64,000 nt of DNA from Xanthobacteraceae bacterium (GTDB taxonomy: Bacteria > Pseudomonadota > Alphaproteobacteria > Rhizobiales > Xanthobacteraceae): the NCBI GenBank assembly GCA_004297465.1, contig SCUB01000010.1, positions 1 to 64,000 of the forward strand, given 5' to 3'. Position 1 is the first letter of the stretch. Each line of letters opens with the position of its first letter. Below the pieces are notes generated by a model. That model saw only the letters and a program-made list of their open reading frames with translations, was not told where the DNA came from and ran no database searches. Made by a program: the position numbers and the translations under genes. Of the stretch, positions 9,528-17,730 are shown one piece after another.

Positions 9528-10060
9528 CGCTCCTCGGTCTCAGCCGTACCGGAAGCCTGAAGGATGGTCTTGAGCACCGGATCGTCCTCGTCCTGGTCGA
9601 TCATGCCGCGCAGGAACCGGCGCAGTTGCGCGCCCTCGCCGGCGCCGGCCGCACCGAGCGCCCGGCGGATGCGGTCGGTCTGCAGGCCGGCGAGGCGCAG
9701 CACCAGCGATTCGCCCTTGGAGGTGGCGAAAAGAAGACGCTGGCGGCGGTCGCTCGGACCCGCCCGCTGCACGATGTAGCCCTCGTCGACCAACTGCTTG
9801 AGCACGCGGCCGAGCGACTGCTTGGTGATGCGCAGCACCGCCAGCAGGTCGGCGACCTTGAGACCCGGATTGCGATAGACGAAATGCAGCACGCGGTGGT
9901 GGGCGCGGCCGAAGCCGAACTTCTCCAGCACATGGTCGGGATCGCCGACGAAATCGCGATAGGCGAAGAATAACAGCTCGATCAGATCCCACAGCGGCGC
10001 GGCCGGCGCCGCGGCGCTGAACGGCGGACGCTCGCCCGGCAGGTCGGGAGACTGGCCCAT
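9524..10060 (-). CDS. MarR-family transcriptional regulator, PetP-like
   Basis: This is a 178-residue winged-helix regulator. The core runs from WDLIELLFFAYRDF through the recognition region ADLLAVLRITKQSLGRVLKQ to the wing with GPSDRRQRLLFATSKG. The ATG at 10060 was chosen because AGGGGATC precedes it and upstream in-frame sequence is unlike the family. It leads a three-gene operon with the response regulator and kinase, each joined by a four-base overlap. A 21-base inverted repeat lies 22 bases upstream of its start, which suggests autoregulation. The inducer is not evident. Confidence 0.9.
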   Translation of the reverse strand: MGQSPDLPGERPPFSAAAPAAPLWDLIELLFFAYRDFVGDPDHVLEKFGFGRAHHRVLHFVYRNPGLKVADLLAVLRITKQSLGRVLKQLVDEGYIVQRAGPSDRRQRLLFATSKGESLVLRLAGLQTDRIRRALGAAGAGEGAQLRRFLRGMIDQDEDDPVLKTILQASGTAETEER

Positions 10061-10081
10061 CAGCAAAGATCCCCTGGTATT

Positions 10082-10102
10082 TATGTCAACTATATTGACA
10101 TA
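10082..10102. promoter_or_regulatory. Palindromic operator of MarR type
   Basis: A perfect inverted repeat with arms TATGTCAA and TTGACATA around a five-base centre CTATA lies between the divergent MarR and ilvE genes. Arm spacing (one helical turn) and AT-rich arms are typical of MarR-dimer operators. It is 22 bases from the MarR start and about 235 bases from ilvE, so it most likely controls the MarR operon itself. The TTGACA in the right arm could also double as a -35 box. Confidence 0.75.
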
Positions 10103-10337
10103 TTTCCGGTCGATTGTTACAAAACCGATGACATTGACGAAATGATCGTGCACGACGCCATCGCGCGGCTGCGGACATAGGACCGGAATACCGGGGCGTG
10201 CCTGAGCTTGAAGCGAAAATCCCGGTTCCTCCATTGTCGGCAGGGATTTGGCGAAACATACTGGACTTCGACCCTGACGCAAAACTGATCGGCGCGCCGG
10301 CCTGGGCCAGCTCCGCCCCATCTCCGGGAGACCTGCC

Positions 10338-11228
10338 ATGGGAGTGTCATTCGACAAGATCGACGGGGTGATCTGGTACGACGGCAAGCTGGTGCCGTGG
10401 GCCGACGCCAACCTGCACGTGCTGTCGCACGGCCTGCATTACGGCAGCTGCGTGTTCGAGGGCGAGCGCGCCTATGGCGGCCGCATCTTCAAGGGCACCG
10501 AGCATTCGGAGCGGCTGATCCAGTCGGGCCGCATCCTCGACTTCGAGATCCCCTATTCGGCCGCCGAGATCGACGCCGCCAAGGCGCTGGTGCTGGAGAA
10601 GAACGGCCAGACCGACGCCTATGTCCGCCCGGTGGCGTGGCGCGGCTCGGAGATGATGGGCGTGTCGGCGCAGACCAACACCATCCATCTCGCCATCGCC
10701 TGCTGGCAGTGGCCGAGCTATTTCGATCCCGCCGAGCGGCTCAAGGGCATCCGCCTCGACCTCGCCGAGTATCGCCGGCCCGACCCGCGCACCGCGCCGG
10801 CCAAGGCCAAGGCGGCCGGGCTCTACATGATCTGCACCGTCTCCAAGCACAAGGCCGAGCGCAAGGGCTATGCCGACGCCATGATGCTGGACTGGGAGGG
10901 CCGCGTCGCCGAATGCACCGGCGCCAACATCTTCTTCGTCGTCGACGGCAAGATCCACACGCCGCTCGCCGACTGCTTCCTCGACGGCATCACCCGCCGC
11001 ACCGTGATCGAGCTGGCGCGCCGCCGCAACATCGAGGTGATCGAGCGCCGCATCCTGCCCGAGGAGCTGACCGGCTTTGCCGAATGCTTCATCACCGGCA
11101 CCGCCGCCGAGGTGACACCGGTGTCGGAGATCGCCGACTGGCGCTTCACGCCCGGCGCAATCTCCAAGCAGCTGATGGACGACTACACCGCCGCGGTGCA
11201 GCCCAAGGGCAACGCCGCCGCCGCGTGA
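10338..11228 (+). CDS. ilvE: Branched-chain amino acid aminotransferase
   Basis: This is a fold-type IV PLP enzyme of 296 residues. It interconverts Leu, Ile and Val with their 2-oxo acids. Landmarks are HGLHYGSCVFEGERAY at residues 31-46, the Schiff-base Lys158 in AKAAGLYM, and the C-terminal phosphate-cup region ECFITGTAAEVTPV. The gene is transcribed away from the MarR operon across 277 bases. A D-amino-acid aminotransferase or ADC lyase role is less likely, because the N-terminal motif and the length fit BCAT. Confidence 0.92.
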   Translation: MGVSFDKIDGVIWYDGKLVPWADANLHVLSHGLHYGSCVFEGERAYGGRIFKGTEHSERLIQSGRILDFEIPYSAAEIDAAKALVLEKNGQTDAYVRPVAWRGSEMMGVSAQTNTIHLAIACWQWPSYFDPAERLKGIRLDLAEYRRPDPRTAPAKAKAAGLYMICTVSKHKAERKGYADAMMLDWEGRVAECTGANIFFVVDGKIHTPLADCFLDGITRRTVIELARRRNIEVIERRILPEELTGFAECFITGTAAEVTPVSEIADWRFTPGAISKQLMDDYTAAVQPKGNAAAA

Positions 11229-11238
11229 CAACACACGC

Positions 11239-11468
11239 CGTCATTGCCGGGCTTGACCCGGCAATCCAGCTTTCAACACTTCATATGCTGGAGAGGCAGT
11301 CTGGATGCCCGGGTCAAGCCCGGGCATGACGAAGTGAGAGGCATTGCCGGACGCGACCAGACAATCCAGCTTTCAACACTTCATATACGGAGAGGCAGTC
11401 TGGATGCCCGGGTCAAGCCCGGGCATGACGAAGGGAGAGTCATTGCCCGGGCATGACGAAGGGAGAGG
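11239..11468. repeat. Tandem palindromic intergenic repeats downstream of ilvE
   Basis: Two near-identical units, offset by exactly 100 bases, begin at 11239 and 11341; a truncated third occupies about 11440-11468. Each unit is a long imperfect inverted repeat. The left arm is of the form CGTCATTGCCGGGCTTGACC and the right arm GGGTCAAGCCCGGGCATGACG, with a short middle containing CTTTCAACACTTCATAT. The same family recurs at 21824-21988 and 23753-23784. It looks like a mobile REP/RUP-type palindromic element common in Bradyrhizobium relatives. It may also act as a terminator between the convergent ilvE and prmB. Confidence 0.85.
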
Positions 11469-11494
11469 CATCGCCCGATCCTGATGACAAAAAG

Positions 11495-12421
11495 TCAACG
11501 CAACGCCGTGGCCGGCAGCCAGAACACCTCGTCGCTGCTTTCCGCGCTGTCGAGCCACAGGAACGGCAGGCGCGGATAGGCCTCTTCCAGCGCATCGTGG
11601 CAGCGGCCGACCTCGCATAGCAGGCCGCCGTCGTCCCTGAGGTGATCGCCGGCGGCTTCCAGTATGCGCGCTACCAGCGCGACGCCGTCGGCGCCGCCGT
11701 CGAACGCCATCTTCGGCTCGTGACGGCACTCGCGCGGCAGCCCGGCCATGCCCTCGGCGTCGACATAGGGCGGGTTGCTGATGATGATGTCGTAGCGTGC
11801 ATCCTTCACCGGCTTGAACAGGTCGCCCTTCAGAAGCGTGATGCGATCCTCAAGGCCATGCAGCGCGACGTTAAGGCCAGCCACTTCCAGCGCCGCCTTC
11901 GACAGATCGACCGCGTCGATCTCGGCATTTGGAAAGGCGCGCGCCGCCAGCACCGCGAGACAGCCGGAGCCGGTGCACAGGTCGAGCACGCGAGTCACCT
12001 GCTCCGGCTCCTCGAACAGCGATCCCGGCGCGCCGGAGAAATGCTCGTCGAGCAGTTCGCCGATATAGGAGCGCGGCACGATCACCCGCTCGTCGACATA
12101 GAACGGCAGGCCGCGCATGTAGATGCGGTTGACCAGATAGGCCGCCGGCTTGCGGGTGCGAATCCGCGTCTCGATCAGACCGTGCAGGCGCTTGGCCTCC
12201 GTCGCCGTGACGCGCGCGGTGGCGAAGGTTTCGAAATTCTCCGGCGGCAGGTGCAGCGCCTCGCCGACGAGGAACACCGCCTCGGCGACCGGATCGGTGG
12301 TGCCATGGGCGAACACGACGCCGGCCTCGAGCATGCGGCTCACCGCATAACGGACGAAATCGAGGATCGAGACGAGTTCGCGCGGCACCGCCGCCGGTTT
12401 GCCTGCTGCTTTTCTGGCCAC
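11495..12421 (-). CDS. prmB: Ribosomal protein L3 N5-glutamine methyltransferase
   Basis: Methylates the conserved glutamine of ribosomal protein L3. It has 308 residues. An N-terminal helical substrate-binding domain is followed by the Rossmann methyltransferase core with LDLCTGSGCLA at 146-156 and the catalytic NPPY at 216-219. PrmC is the alternative, but the VPRSYIGELL segment (117-126) favours PrmB. It starts 23 bases after moaE, at the end of a minus-strand run that begins with uvrC. Confidence 0.9.
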   Translation of the reverse strand: MARKAAGKPAAVPRELVSILDFVRYAVSRMLEAGVVFAHGTTDPVAEAVFLVGEALHLPPENFETFATARVTATEAKRLHGLIETRIRTRKPAAYLVNRIYMRGLPFYVDERVIVPRSYIGELLDEHFSGAPGSLFEEPEQVTRVLDLCTGSGCLAVLAARAFPNAEIDAVDLSKAALEVAGLNVALHGLEDRITLLKGDLFKPVKDARYDIIISNPPYVDAEGMAGLPRECRHEPKMAFDGGADGVALVARILEAAGDHLRDDGGLLCEVGRCHDALEEAYPRLPFLWLDSAESSDEVFWLPATALR

Positions 12422-12444
12422 GCTTGCCCCCTGTCCCCGCGCCG

Positions 12445-12930
12445 TCAGCTGGATGACGATGTCTTGCCCGGCGTCCAGCGCGCCGCCGCCGCGTCGTCAT
12501 CCGCATGCGCCGCCACCCAGGACGGACCGCCGGCGCGCTCCTCGCGCTTCCAGAACGGCGCCTGGGTCTTGAGATAATCCATGAGGAATTCGGCCGCCTC
12601 GAACGCCGCCGTGCGGTGCGCCGAGGCGGTCACCACCAGCACGATGTTGTCGCCCGGCACCAGGCGGCCGTAACGGTGAATGATGGTCAGCCCCATCAGC
12701 GGCCAGCGCGCCAGCGCTTCCTCGGCATGGCGGGCGATCTCGGCCTCCGCCATGCCGGGATAATGTTCGAGCGTCATCGCCGCGATGGCGTCCGCGCCCG
12801 CGCCGCCGCGGCAGATGCCGGTGAAGCTCACCACCGCGCCGATGTCGGCGCGCCCTTGCGTGAGCAGGCGCGCTTCCGCCGCCGCGTCGAAGTCGGCGCT
12901 CTGGAGCCGGATGGTGACGGGAATGGTCAT
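12445..12930 (-). CDS. moaE: Molybdopterin synthase catalytic subunit
   Basis: The large subunit of molybdopterin synthase, which inserts two sulfurs from MoaD into precursor Z. It has 161 residues. VSFTGICRG lies near the N-terminus, then a core with HRYGRLVPGD and SAHRTAAFEA. The active-site lysines are Lys121 and Lys128 in LKTQAPFWKRE. A C-terminal tail of about 25 residues ends in four serines. It follows moaD by 21 bases. Confidence 0.96.
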   Translation of the reverse strand: MTIPVTIRLQSADFDAAAEARLLTQGRADIGAVVSFTGICRGGAGADAIAAMTLEHYPGMAEAEIARHAEEALARWPLMGLTIIHRYGRLVPGDNIVLVVTASAHRTAAFEAAEFLMDYLKTQAPFWKREERAGGPSWVAAHADDDAAAARWTPGKTSSSS

Positions 12931-12951
12931 CGTGGTCGCCGCAAGCCGATC

Positions 12952-13203
12952 TCACCCGCCGGTCATCGGCGGAAAGAACGCAACCTCGCGCGCGCCCGCG
13001 ATCGGCGTATCCGGCCGCACATGGGTCTGGTCGATGGCGGCGCGGATCACGCGCGCGTTCTCGAACGCATAGGCATATTCCTCGCCGCGCCCGGCCAGCC
13101 AGCTCATGAGTTCGCCGATGGTGGCGACCGATGACGGCGGCTCGACCACCTCCTCGGCCTTGCCGACGCGCTCGCGCACCCAGGCAAAATACAGGATCTT
13201 CAT
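12952..13203 (-). CDS. moaD: Molybdopterin synthase sulfur-carrier subunit
   Basis: This is an 83-residue ubiquitin-like sulfur carrier. It starts MKILYFAWVRERVG and ends with the diagnostic Gly-Gly (FFPPMTGG), which is thiocarboxylated and inserted into MoaE. The ATG at 13203 lies two bases after the pgsA stop, so translation is probably coupled to pgsA. moaE follows directly, giving a complete synthase. Confidence 0.95.
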   Translation of the reverse strand: MKILYFAWVRERVGKAEEVVEPPSSVATIGELMSWLAGRGEEYAYAFENARVIRAAIDQTHVRPDTPIAGAREVAFFPPMTGG

Positions 13204-13205
13204 CG

Positions 13206-13841
13206 TCAGTCCTTCATCAGGTGGTGCAAGCCGGCCCGGAAATAATCCCATCCGGTATAGAGCGTGAGCACCGCCGAGATCCACAGCAGCACCAGCCCCA
13301 CCAGCGTCACCAGCCCGGGACCGATCCGGAACGGCATCACGGCATTGCCGGCGTCGCCCGCGAGCAGGAAGCCGATGGCGACAAGTTGCACCGCAGTCTT
13401 CCATTTGGCCAGATGCGTCACCGGCACGCTGACGCGAAGCCCGGCGAGATATTCGCGCAAGCCCGAAACCAGGATCTCGCGGCATAGAATGACAACCGCC
13501 GCCCACAGCGACCAGCCCTTGATGGTGTCGTCCGCCGACAGGATCAAGAGGCACGAGGCCACCAGGAGCTTGTCGGCGATCGGATCGAGCATCTGGCCGA
13601 AATCCGACTGCTGCGCCCAGGCGCGGGCAAGATAGCCGTCGAAGAAATCGGTCACGCCGGCGACGATGAACACGCCAAGCGCCACCCAGCGCAACCACAG
13701 CGGCCCTTCCAGGATCGATTCCCAGTAGATGCAGGCCACCACCACCGGCACGGCGGCGATGCGCGCATAGGTCAGGAGGTTGGGCAGCGCCAACGAATGC
13801 CGGGACGACAGGCGGGTGGTGGAAACGTCGCTCATGTCCAT
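13206..13841 (-). CDS. pgsA: CDP-diacylglycerol-glycerol-3-phosphate 3-phosphatidyltransferase
   Basis: Integral membrane enzyme that makes phosphatidylglycerol phosphate, the route to phosphatidylglycerol used by Lgt. It has 211 residues and about five hydrophobic spans. The CDP-alcohol phosphotransferase motif is clear: DFFDGYLAR at 65-73, then FGQMLDPIAD at 81-90, which supplies the metal-binding aspartates. The gene lies 78 bases after uvrC and two bases before moaD. The uvrC-pgsA-moaD-moaE order is common in alphaproteobacteria. Confidence 0.95.
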   Translation of the reverse strand: MDMSDVSTTRLSSRHSLALPNLLTYARIAAVPVVVACIYWESILEGPLWLRWVALGVFIVAGVTDFFDGYLARAWAQQSDFGQMLDPIADKLLVASCLLILSADDTIKGWSLWAAVVILCREILVSGLREYLAGLRVSVPVTHLAKWKTAVQLVAIGFLLAGDAGNAVMPFRIGPGLVTLVGLVLLWISAVLTLYTGWDYFRAGLHHLMKD

Positions 13842-13919
13842 AGCAATAGCCTGCCATGCCCAATGGTCAACCTGCTGGCCGGGCTGTCCTCGTCTGCGGG
13901 AGCCGCAGGGCGTTGGGCC

Positions 13920-16007
13920 CTAACGTGGCGATACCGGGGCGGGATGGAAGAATTCGAAGATGCGGCGGGCGCTTTCGGCGCTGATGCCGGGCACCTGGGC
14001 AAGGTCCGCCAGCGCCGCGCTCTCGATCGCCTTGAGCGTGCCGAAATGCATCAGCAGCGCGCGCTTGCGCGTCGGGCCGATGCCGGGGATTTCCTGCAAG
14101 CCCGCCTCGCGGATGTCCTTGCGGCGTAGCGTGCGGTGCGAGCCGATGACGAAACGGTGCGCCTCGTCGCGCAGCCGCTGGATGAAGTAGAGCACCGGAT
14201 CGCGCGGCTCCAGCCGGAGTGGAGGCCGGCCGTCCATGTAGATGGTTTCGCGCCCGGCGTCGCGGTCCGGCCCCTTGGCGACCGCAATGACCGCGACCTC
14301 GGCGATGCCGAGCGCGGCCAGCGTCTCGCGGGCGGCGGTGAGCTGCCCCTGCCCGCCGTCGATGATGACGAGATCGGGCCAGCGCGGCGGCTCGGCATCG
14401 TCCTCGGAGGCCGCCACGGCGACGGACTGCGTCGCGCCGTCGGCAACCAGCCGCTTGAAGCGCCGCTCCAGCACTTCGCGCATCATGGCGTAGTCGTCGC
14501 CCGGCGTGAGACTCGCCGAGCGGATGTTGAACTTGCGATACTGGTTCTTCTGGAAGCCCTCGGCGCCGGCGACGATCATGGCGCCGACGGCGTTGGCGCC
14601 CTGGATGTGGCTGTTGTCGTAGACCTCGACGCGGCGCGGCACCCGCGGCAGACGCAACGTCTCGGTAAGCGCCTGCAGCAGCCGCTCCTGCGTCGCCGTT
14701 TCGGCGAGCTTGCGCCCGAGCGCCTCGCGCGCGTTGGCGAGCGCGTGGCGGGTCAGCTCGCGCTTCTCGCCGCGCGCGGGCACGCCGATGTCCACCTTGT
14801 AACCGGCGCGGATGCTGAGCGCGCGCGCCAGCAGCTCGCAGTCATCGGCCTCCTCCGACAGCAGCACCAAACGCGGCGGCGGCTTGTCGCTGTAGAACTG
14901 GGCGAGGAAGGCGCCGAGCACCGCGGCGGTCGGCAGCGCGCGGTCGGCGCGCGGGAAATAGGCGCGGTTGCCCCAGTTCTGCCCGGTGCGGAAGAAGAAC
15001 ACCTCGATGCAGAAATAACCGCCCTCCTGATGGATGGCGAACACGTCGGCCTCGCTCACGGTGCGCGGGTTGATGCCCTGCTGGCTCTGGATCGCCGACA
15101 GCGCGGCGAGCCGGTCGCGGTAGAGCGCGGCGCGCTCGAAGGCGAGTTCGCCGGACGCCTTCTCCATCTCCGCGGCCAACCGCTCCTTGACCGCGTGGCT
15201 GCGGCCGGAGAGAAAATCCTTGGCCTCGCGCACCAATTCGGCATAGCCGGCGAAATCGACCTCGCGCGTGCACGGCGCCGCGCAGCGCTTGATCTGGTAC
15301 AGGAGGCACGGCCGGGTGCGGCTGTCGAAGAACGAATCCGTGCACGAGCGCAGCAGGAACGCGCGCTGCAGCGCATTGAGCGTGCGGTTGACCGCAAGCG
15401 CAGAGGCGAACGGCCCAAAATAGCTGCCCTTGCGGCTCTGCGCGCCGCGATGCTTGACGAGCTGCGGCGCCCAGTGATCGCCGGTCAGCAGGATGTAGGG
15501 GAACGACTTGTCGTCGCGCATGAGCACGTTGAAGCGCGGCCGCAACTGCCGGATCAGGTTGGCCTCGAGCAGCAGCGCCTCGGTCTCGGTGGCGGTGGTG
15601 ATGATTTCGAGCGCGAAAGTCGCCGCGATCATGCGCTGGATGCGCACCGGATGGCCGGCGACGCGGGTGTAGCTCGCCAGCCGCTTGCGCACGTTCTTGG
15701 CCTTGCCGACATAGAGCACGTCGTGGCCGGCGGTGAGCATGCGATAGACGCCGGGCGCTTCCGGCGCGGTGCGGCAGGCCGCGACGATGACCTCGCGGCC
15801 CGACGCCATCGCGCCGGGCGCGGGCTCGTCTCCGGCGGCAAGATCGACCGGATCGGGCAGCCGCGCCTCGTCGTCATCCTCGGCGACGACGGCGGAATCG
15901 CGGGCAAGATCCGGCGTGGCCGGATCGGTGTCGTCCGGCGGTTCCGGGGCGGCGGCGGCGACGGTTTCGTCGGCACGATCGGGGATTCTGGGCGGCAACC
16001 GGGTCAT
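13920..16007 (-). CDS. uvrC: Excinuclease ABC subunit C
   Basis: Makes both incisions in nucleotide excision repair. It has 695 residues from the ATG at 16007. An acidic, Pro-rich tail of about 75 residues precedes the GIY-YIG domain (GVYRM at 86-90, LYVGK at 98-102). Next come a UVR region, a Cys cluster ([13 protein letters not shown]), the RNase H-like nuclease with [13 protein letters not shown] and [12 protein letters not shown], and a C-terminal helix-hairpin-helix ([13 protein letters not shown]). An upstream in-frame Met at 16085 lies beyond the family's usual start. Confidence 0.96.
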   Translation of the reverse strand: MTRLPPRIPDRADETVAAAAPEPPDDTDPATPDLARDSAVVAEDDDEARLPDPVDLAAGDEPAPGAMASGREVIVAACRTAPEAPGVYRMLTAGHDVLYVGKAKNVRKRLASYTRVAGHPVRIQRMIAATFALEIITTATETEALLLEANLIRQLRPRFNVLMRDDKSFPYILLTGDHWAPQLVKHRGAQSRKGSYFGPFASALAVNRTLNALQRAFLLRSCTDSFFDSRTRPCLLYQIKRCAAPCTREVDFAGYAELVREAKDFLSGRSHAVKERLAAEMEKASGELAFERAALYRDRLAALSAIQSQQGINPRTVSEADVFAIHQEGGYFCIEVFFFRTGQNWGNRAYFPRADRALPTAAVLGAFLAQFYSDKPPPRLVLLSEEADDCELLARALSIRAGYKVDIGVPARGEKRELTRHALANAREALGRKLAETATQERLLQALTETLRLPRVPRRVEVYDNSHIQGANAVGAMIVAGAEGFQKNQYRKFNIRSASLTPGDDYAMMREVLERRFKRLVADGATQSVAVAASEDDAEPPRWPDLVIIDGGQGQLTAARETLAALGIAEVAVIAVAKGPDRDAGRETIYMDGRPPLRLEPRDPVLYFIQRLRDEAHRFVIGSHRTLRRKDIREAGLQEIPGIGPTRKRALLMHFGTLKAIESAALADLAQVPGISAESARRIFEFFHPAPVSPR

Positions 16008-16420
16008 GGCGCCAAGGTAAGCATTCGGCCGGCAAAGAACCAGCGCGCGCCCGGGCACGCCGTGGCGGAATTTAAATCTATCCACCCTGAATGCGCGGCG
16101 CCCAGCCCATTTTTCATTGCGCAGTGGCTGCCGAAGCTTGACGGCGATTCAGCAATGCTTGGCCGGGTCGTGATGCTGGAAACTAAATACTTGGCTTTTG
16201 CTAGCATTGGACTTGTACATGCAATGAAAATAATGAATTTTTAACGATAATAGTTAGGATGTTAGTCGAATTAACCGCTGTTTAACTTAAAATTCTCGAT
16301 AAATCTTTCCTATGAAAAGCCGGAATTTCGTAACCGTCCGGTCCTGATCGCGCCATCCGGATACGGCAAGCGATCGGCGCCCGGGGACGGCTACCGACGA
16401 CCGGCGGGATGGAGAGAAAG
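16008..16420. other. 413-base AT-rich intergenic region with outer-membrane gene promoter
   Basis: No gene is seen here. From about 16160 to 16330 the base composition drops sharply toward AT, unlike the surrounding coding DNA. TTGGAC at 16207-16212 and AATAAT at 16229-16234, spaced 16 bases, form a possible promoter facing the barrel gene. A CtrA-type box at 16271-16286 is listed separately. If that promoter is real the mRNA leader is about 180 bases long, leaving room for post-transcriptional control. The left part probably also holds the uvrC promoter on the other strand. Confidence 0.45.
16271..16286 (+). promoter_or_regulatory. CtrA-type box upstream of the outer-membrane barrel gene
   Basis: TTAA, seven bases (CCGCTGT), then TTAAC is an exact match to the full CtrA recognition sequence TTAA-N7-TTAAC. 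It lies 135 bases before the barrel gene start. The local AT-richness raises the chance of a random match, but all nine fixed positions agree. Confidence 0.5.
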
Positions 16421-17038
16421 ATGACTTATGCATTTCTTCGCAGCGCCGGTCTGGCCGCGCTGATCGCCGCCACCGGCGCGCAGGCCGCCGACATGCGCCG
16501 CCCGATGCCCTACACCGTCAACGCCCCGCTCAACGTCTTCAGCTGGGCCGGCCCCTATCTCGGCGCCAACATCGGCTATCAGTGGGGCCAGGTCACCAAC
16601 GATCCCACCCGTCCCTCGGGCATCATGGGCGGCGTGCAGGGCGGCTACAACTGGCAGTCCGGCGCGCTGGTGTTCGGCGGCGAGGCCGACATCCAGCTCA
16701 CCGGCGCCGAGGACGTGTTCGCGCCGTGGAAGTTCACCAATCCGTGGTTCGGCACGGCGCGCGTGCGCATCGGCTATGCCATGAACAACGTGCTGTTCTA
16801 CGGCACCGCGGGCCTCGCCTTCGGCACGCTGCGCGCCGAAACCTTCGGCCTGACCGAGTCGCACACATCGGCGGGCTGGACCGTCGGCCTCGGCGCCGAA
16901 TACGGCATCACCCAGAACTGGTCGGCCAAGGCGGAATATCTGTACGTCGACCTGTCCAACCGCGACTTCTCGATCACCGGCGCGTCAAACGGCTACGAGT
17001 ACAATGTGCTGCGGCTGGGCGTGAACTATCACTTCTAA
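16421..17038 (+). CDS. Outer-membrane beta-barrel protein (Omp25/31-like)
   Basis: This is a 205-residue porin-like protein with a Sec signal peptide, cut near ATGAQA|AD (residue 22). The mature part alternates polar and hydrophobic residues in beta-hairpins, with family-typical segments WAGPYLGANIGYQWG, GGVQGGYNWQSG and AEYLYVDLS. It ends in the outer-membrane insertion signal with terminal Phe (YHF). The family includes Brucella Omp25/Omp31 and Bradyrhizobium RopB-like proteins. The ATG at 16421 was chosen over 16409 because GGAGAGAAAG lies just before it. A strong terminator follows, so it is monocistronic. Confidence 0.92.
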   Translation: MTYAFLRSAGLAALIAATGAQAADMRRPMPYTVNAPLNVFSWAGPYLGANIGYQWGQVTNDPTRPSGIMGGVQGGYNWQSGALVFGGEADIQLTGAEDVFAPWKFTNPWFGTARVRIGYAMNNVLFYGTAGLAFGTLRAETFGLTESHTSAGWTVGLGAEYGITQNWSAKAEYLYVDLSNRDFSITGASNGYEYNVLRLGVNYHF

Positions 17039-17081
17039 GCATTCGGCGATAAGCCGAGGGCGACGCCGGCCTGACGACATG

Positions 17082-17114
17082 AAACCCCGGACATCCCGAT
17101 GTCCGGGGTTTTTG
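17082..17114 (+). terminator. Intrinsic terminator of the outer-membrane barrel gene
   Basis: A perfect 11-base stem (ACCCCGGACAT / ATGTCCGGGGT) with a four-base loop CCCG is followed by a T-run. It lies 44 bases after the stop codon. AAA before the stem pairs with the first Ts, so it may partly work in both directions. Confidence 0.93.
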
Positions 17115-17158
17115 TTTCGCCGTCTGGAAAAGAGGGAATGCCAAGAGGAAATGCAATG

Positions 17159-17219
17159 TCACATCCGCGACAAGCGTCGAATCTCACATCCGTGACAGGC
17201 GTGTGACAGGCGTCGAATC
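17159..17219. repeat. Short imperfect direct repeat
   Basis: Two adjacent copies of a segment beginning TCACATCCG and ending GCGTCGAATC occupy 17159-17183 and 17184-17219. The second copy carries an internal duplication of TGACAGGCG. It lies between the barrel terminator and the 3' end of the cold-shock gene. No hairpin with a T-run is seen, and its role is unknown. Confidence 0.6.
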
Positions 17220-17285
17220 GCGGCACGCAAACTTTCGTCCGGCGCGCGGCGCGCATTCATTCGCCGTCATCGCATGGCGAAGACT

Positions 17286-17498
17286 TCAGGCAACCACCAG
17301 GTTGACCGCCTTGGGACCCTTGCCCTTCTTGTCGGGCTCGACATCGAAGGTGATCTTCTGCCCCTCGGCCAGGCTTTTGAGGCCGGCATGCTCAACCGCC
17401 GTGATGTGTACGAATACGTCGCGGCCGCCGTCATCGGGTTTGATGAACCCGTAACCGCGCTCGCCATTGAAGAATTTCACAATTCCCGTCATTGCCAT
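17286..17498 (-). CDS. Cold-shock protein, CspA family
   Basis: This is a 70-residue single cold-shock domain starting MAMTGIVKFFNGERGYGF. RNP1 RGYGFI is at 14-19 and RNP2 VFVHI at 28-32; both bind single-stranded RNA or DNA. The start at 17498 has GGGAGGGAG upstream; a second ATG two codons later is possible. The 232 bases before it hold no other gene and probably form its promoter and a long leader, as is usual for csp genes. Whether it is cold-induced cannot be told from sequence. Confidence 0.95.
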   Translation of the reverse strand: MAMTGIVKFFNGERGYGFIKPDDGGRDVFVHITAVEHAGLKSLAEGQKITFDVEPDKKGKGPKAVNLVVA

Positions 17499-17730
17499 CG
17501 GGGGACTCCCTCCCGCTGCGCTTCGCCGTCGCCACACCCGGCTTATTGGCGGCCGGCAGACAAGCTCGACCGGACATCACAGTGCGGAAAAGCGTCGGCC
17601 CCGAGGCCTCGGTCAGTCCCCCGCCTCGCTCGCGCGCGACGGTACGTAAAGCCAGCCCTGCAACCAAGCATAATACGGTTCCGGATCAATTGACTACCGG
17701 CGTGTCGTCAATTTTTAGCGCCTGGGAAAA

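Noticed and set aside
11239-11468. The repeats after ilvE as a CRISPR array
   Set aside because: Units are 100 bases long, palindromic and contiguous, without unique spacers, and no cas gene is present.
14136-16244. A 702-codon open frame on the plus strand opposite uvrC
   Set aside because: It is a GC-rich shadow of uvrC. Its translation is low-complexity (Arg, Ala, Gly, Val rich) with no recognisable motif, while the minus strand encodes a complete UvrC.
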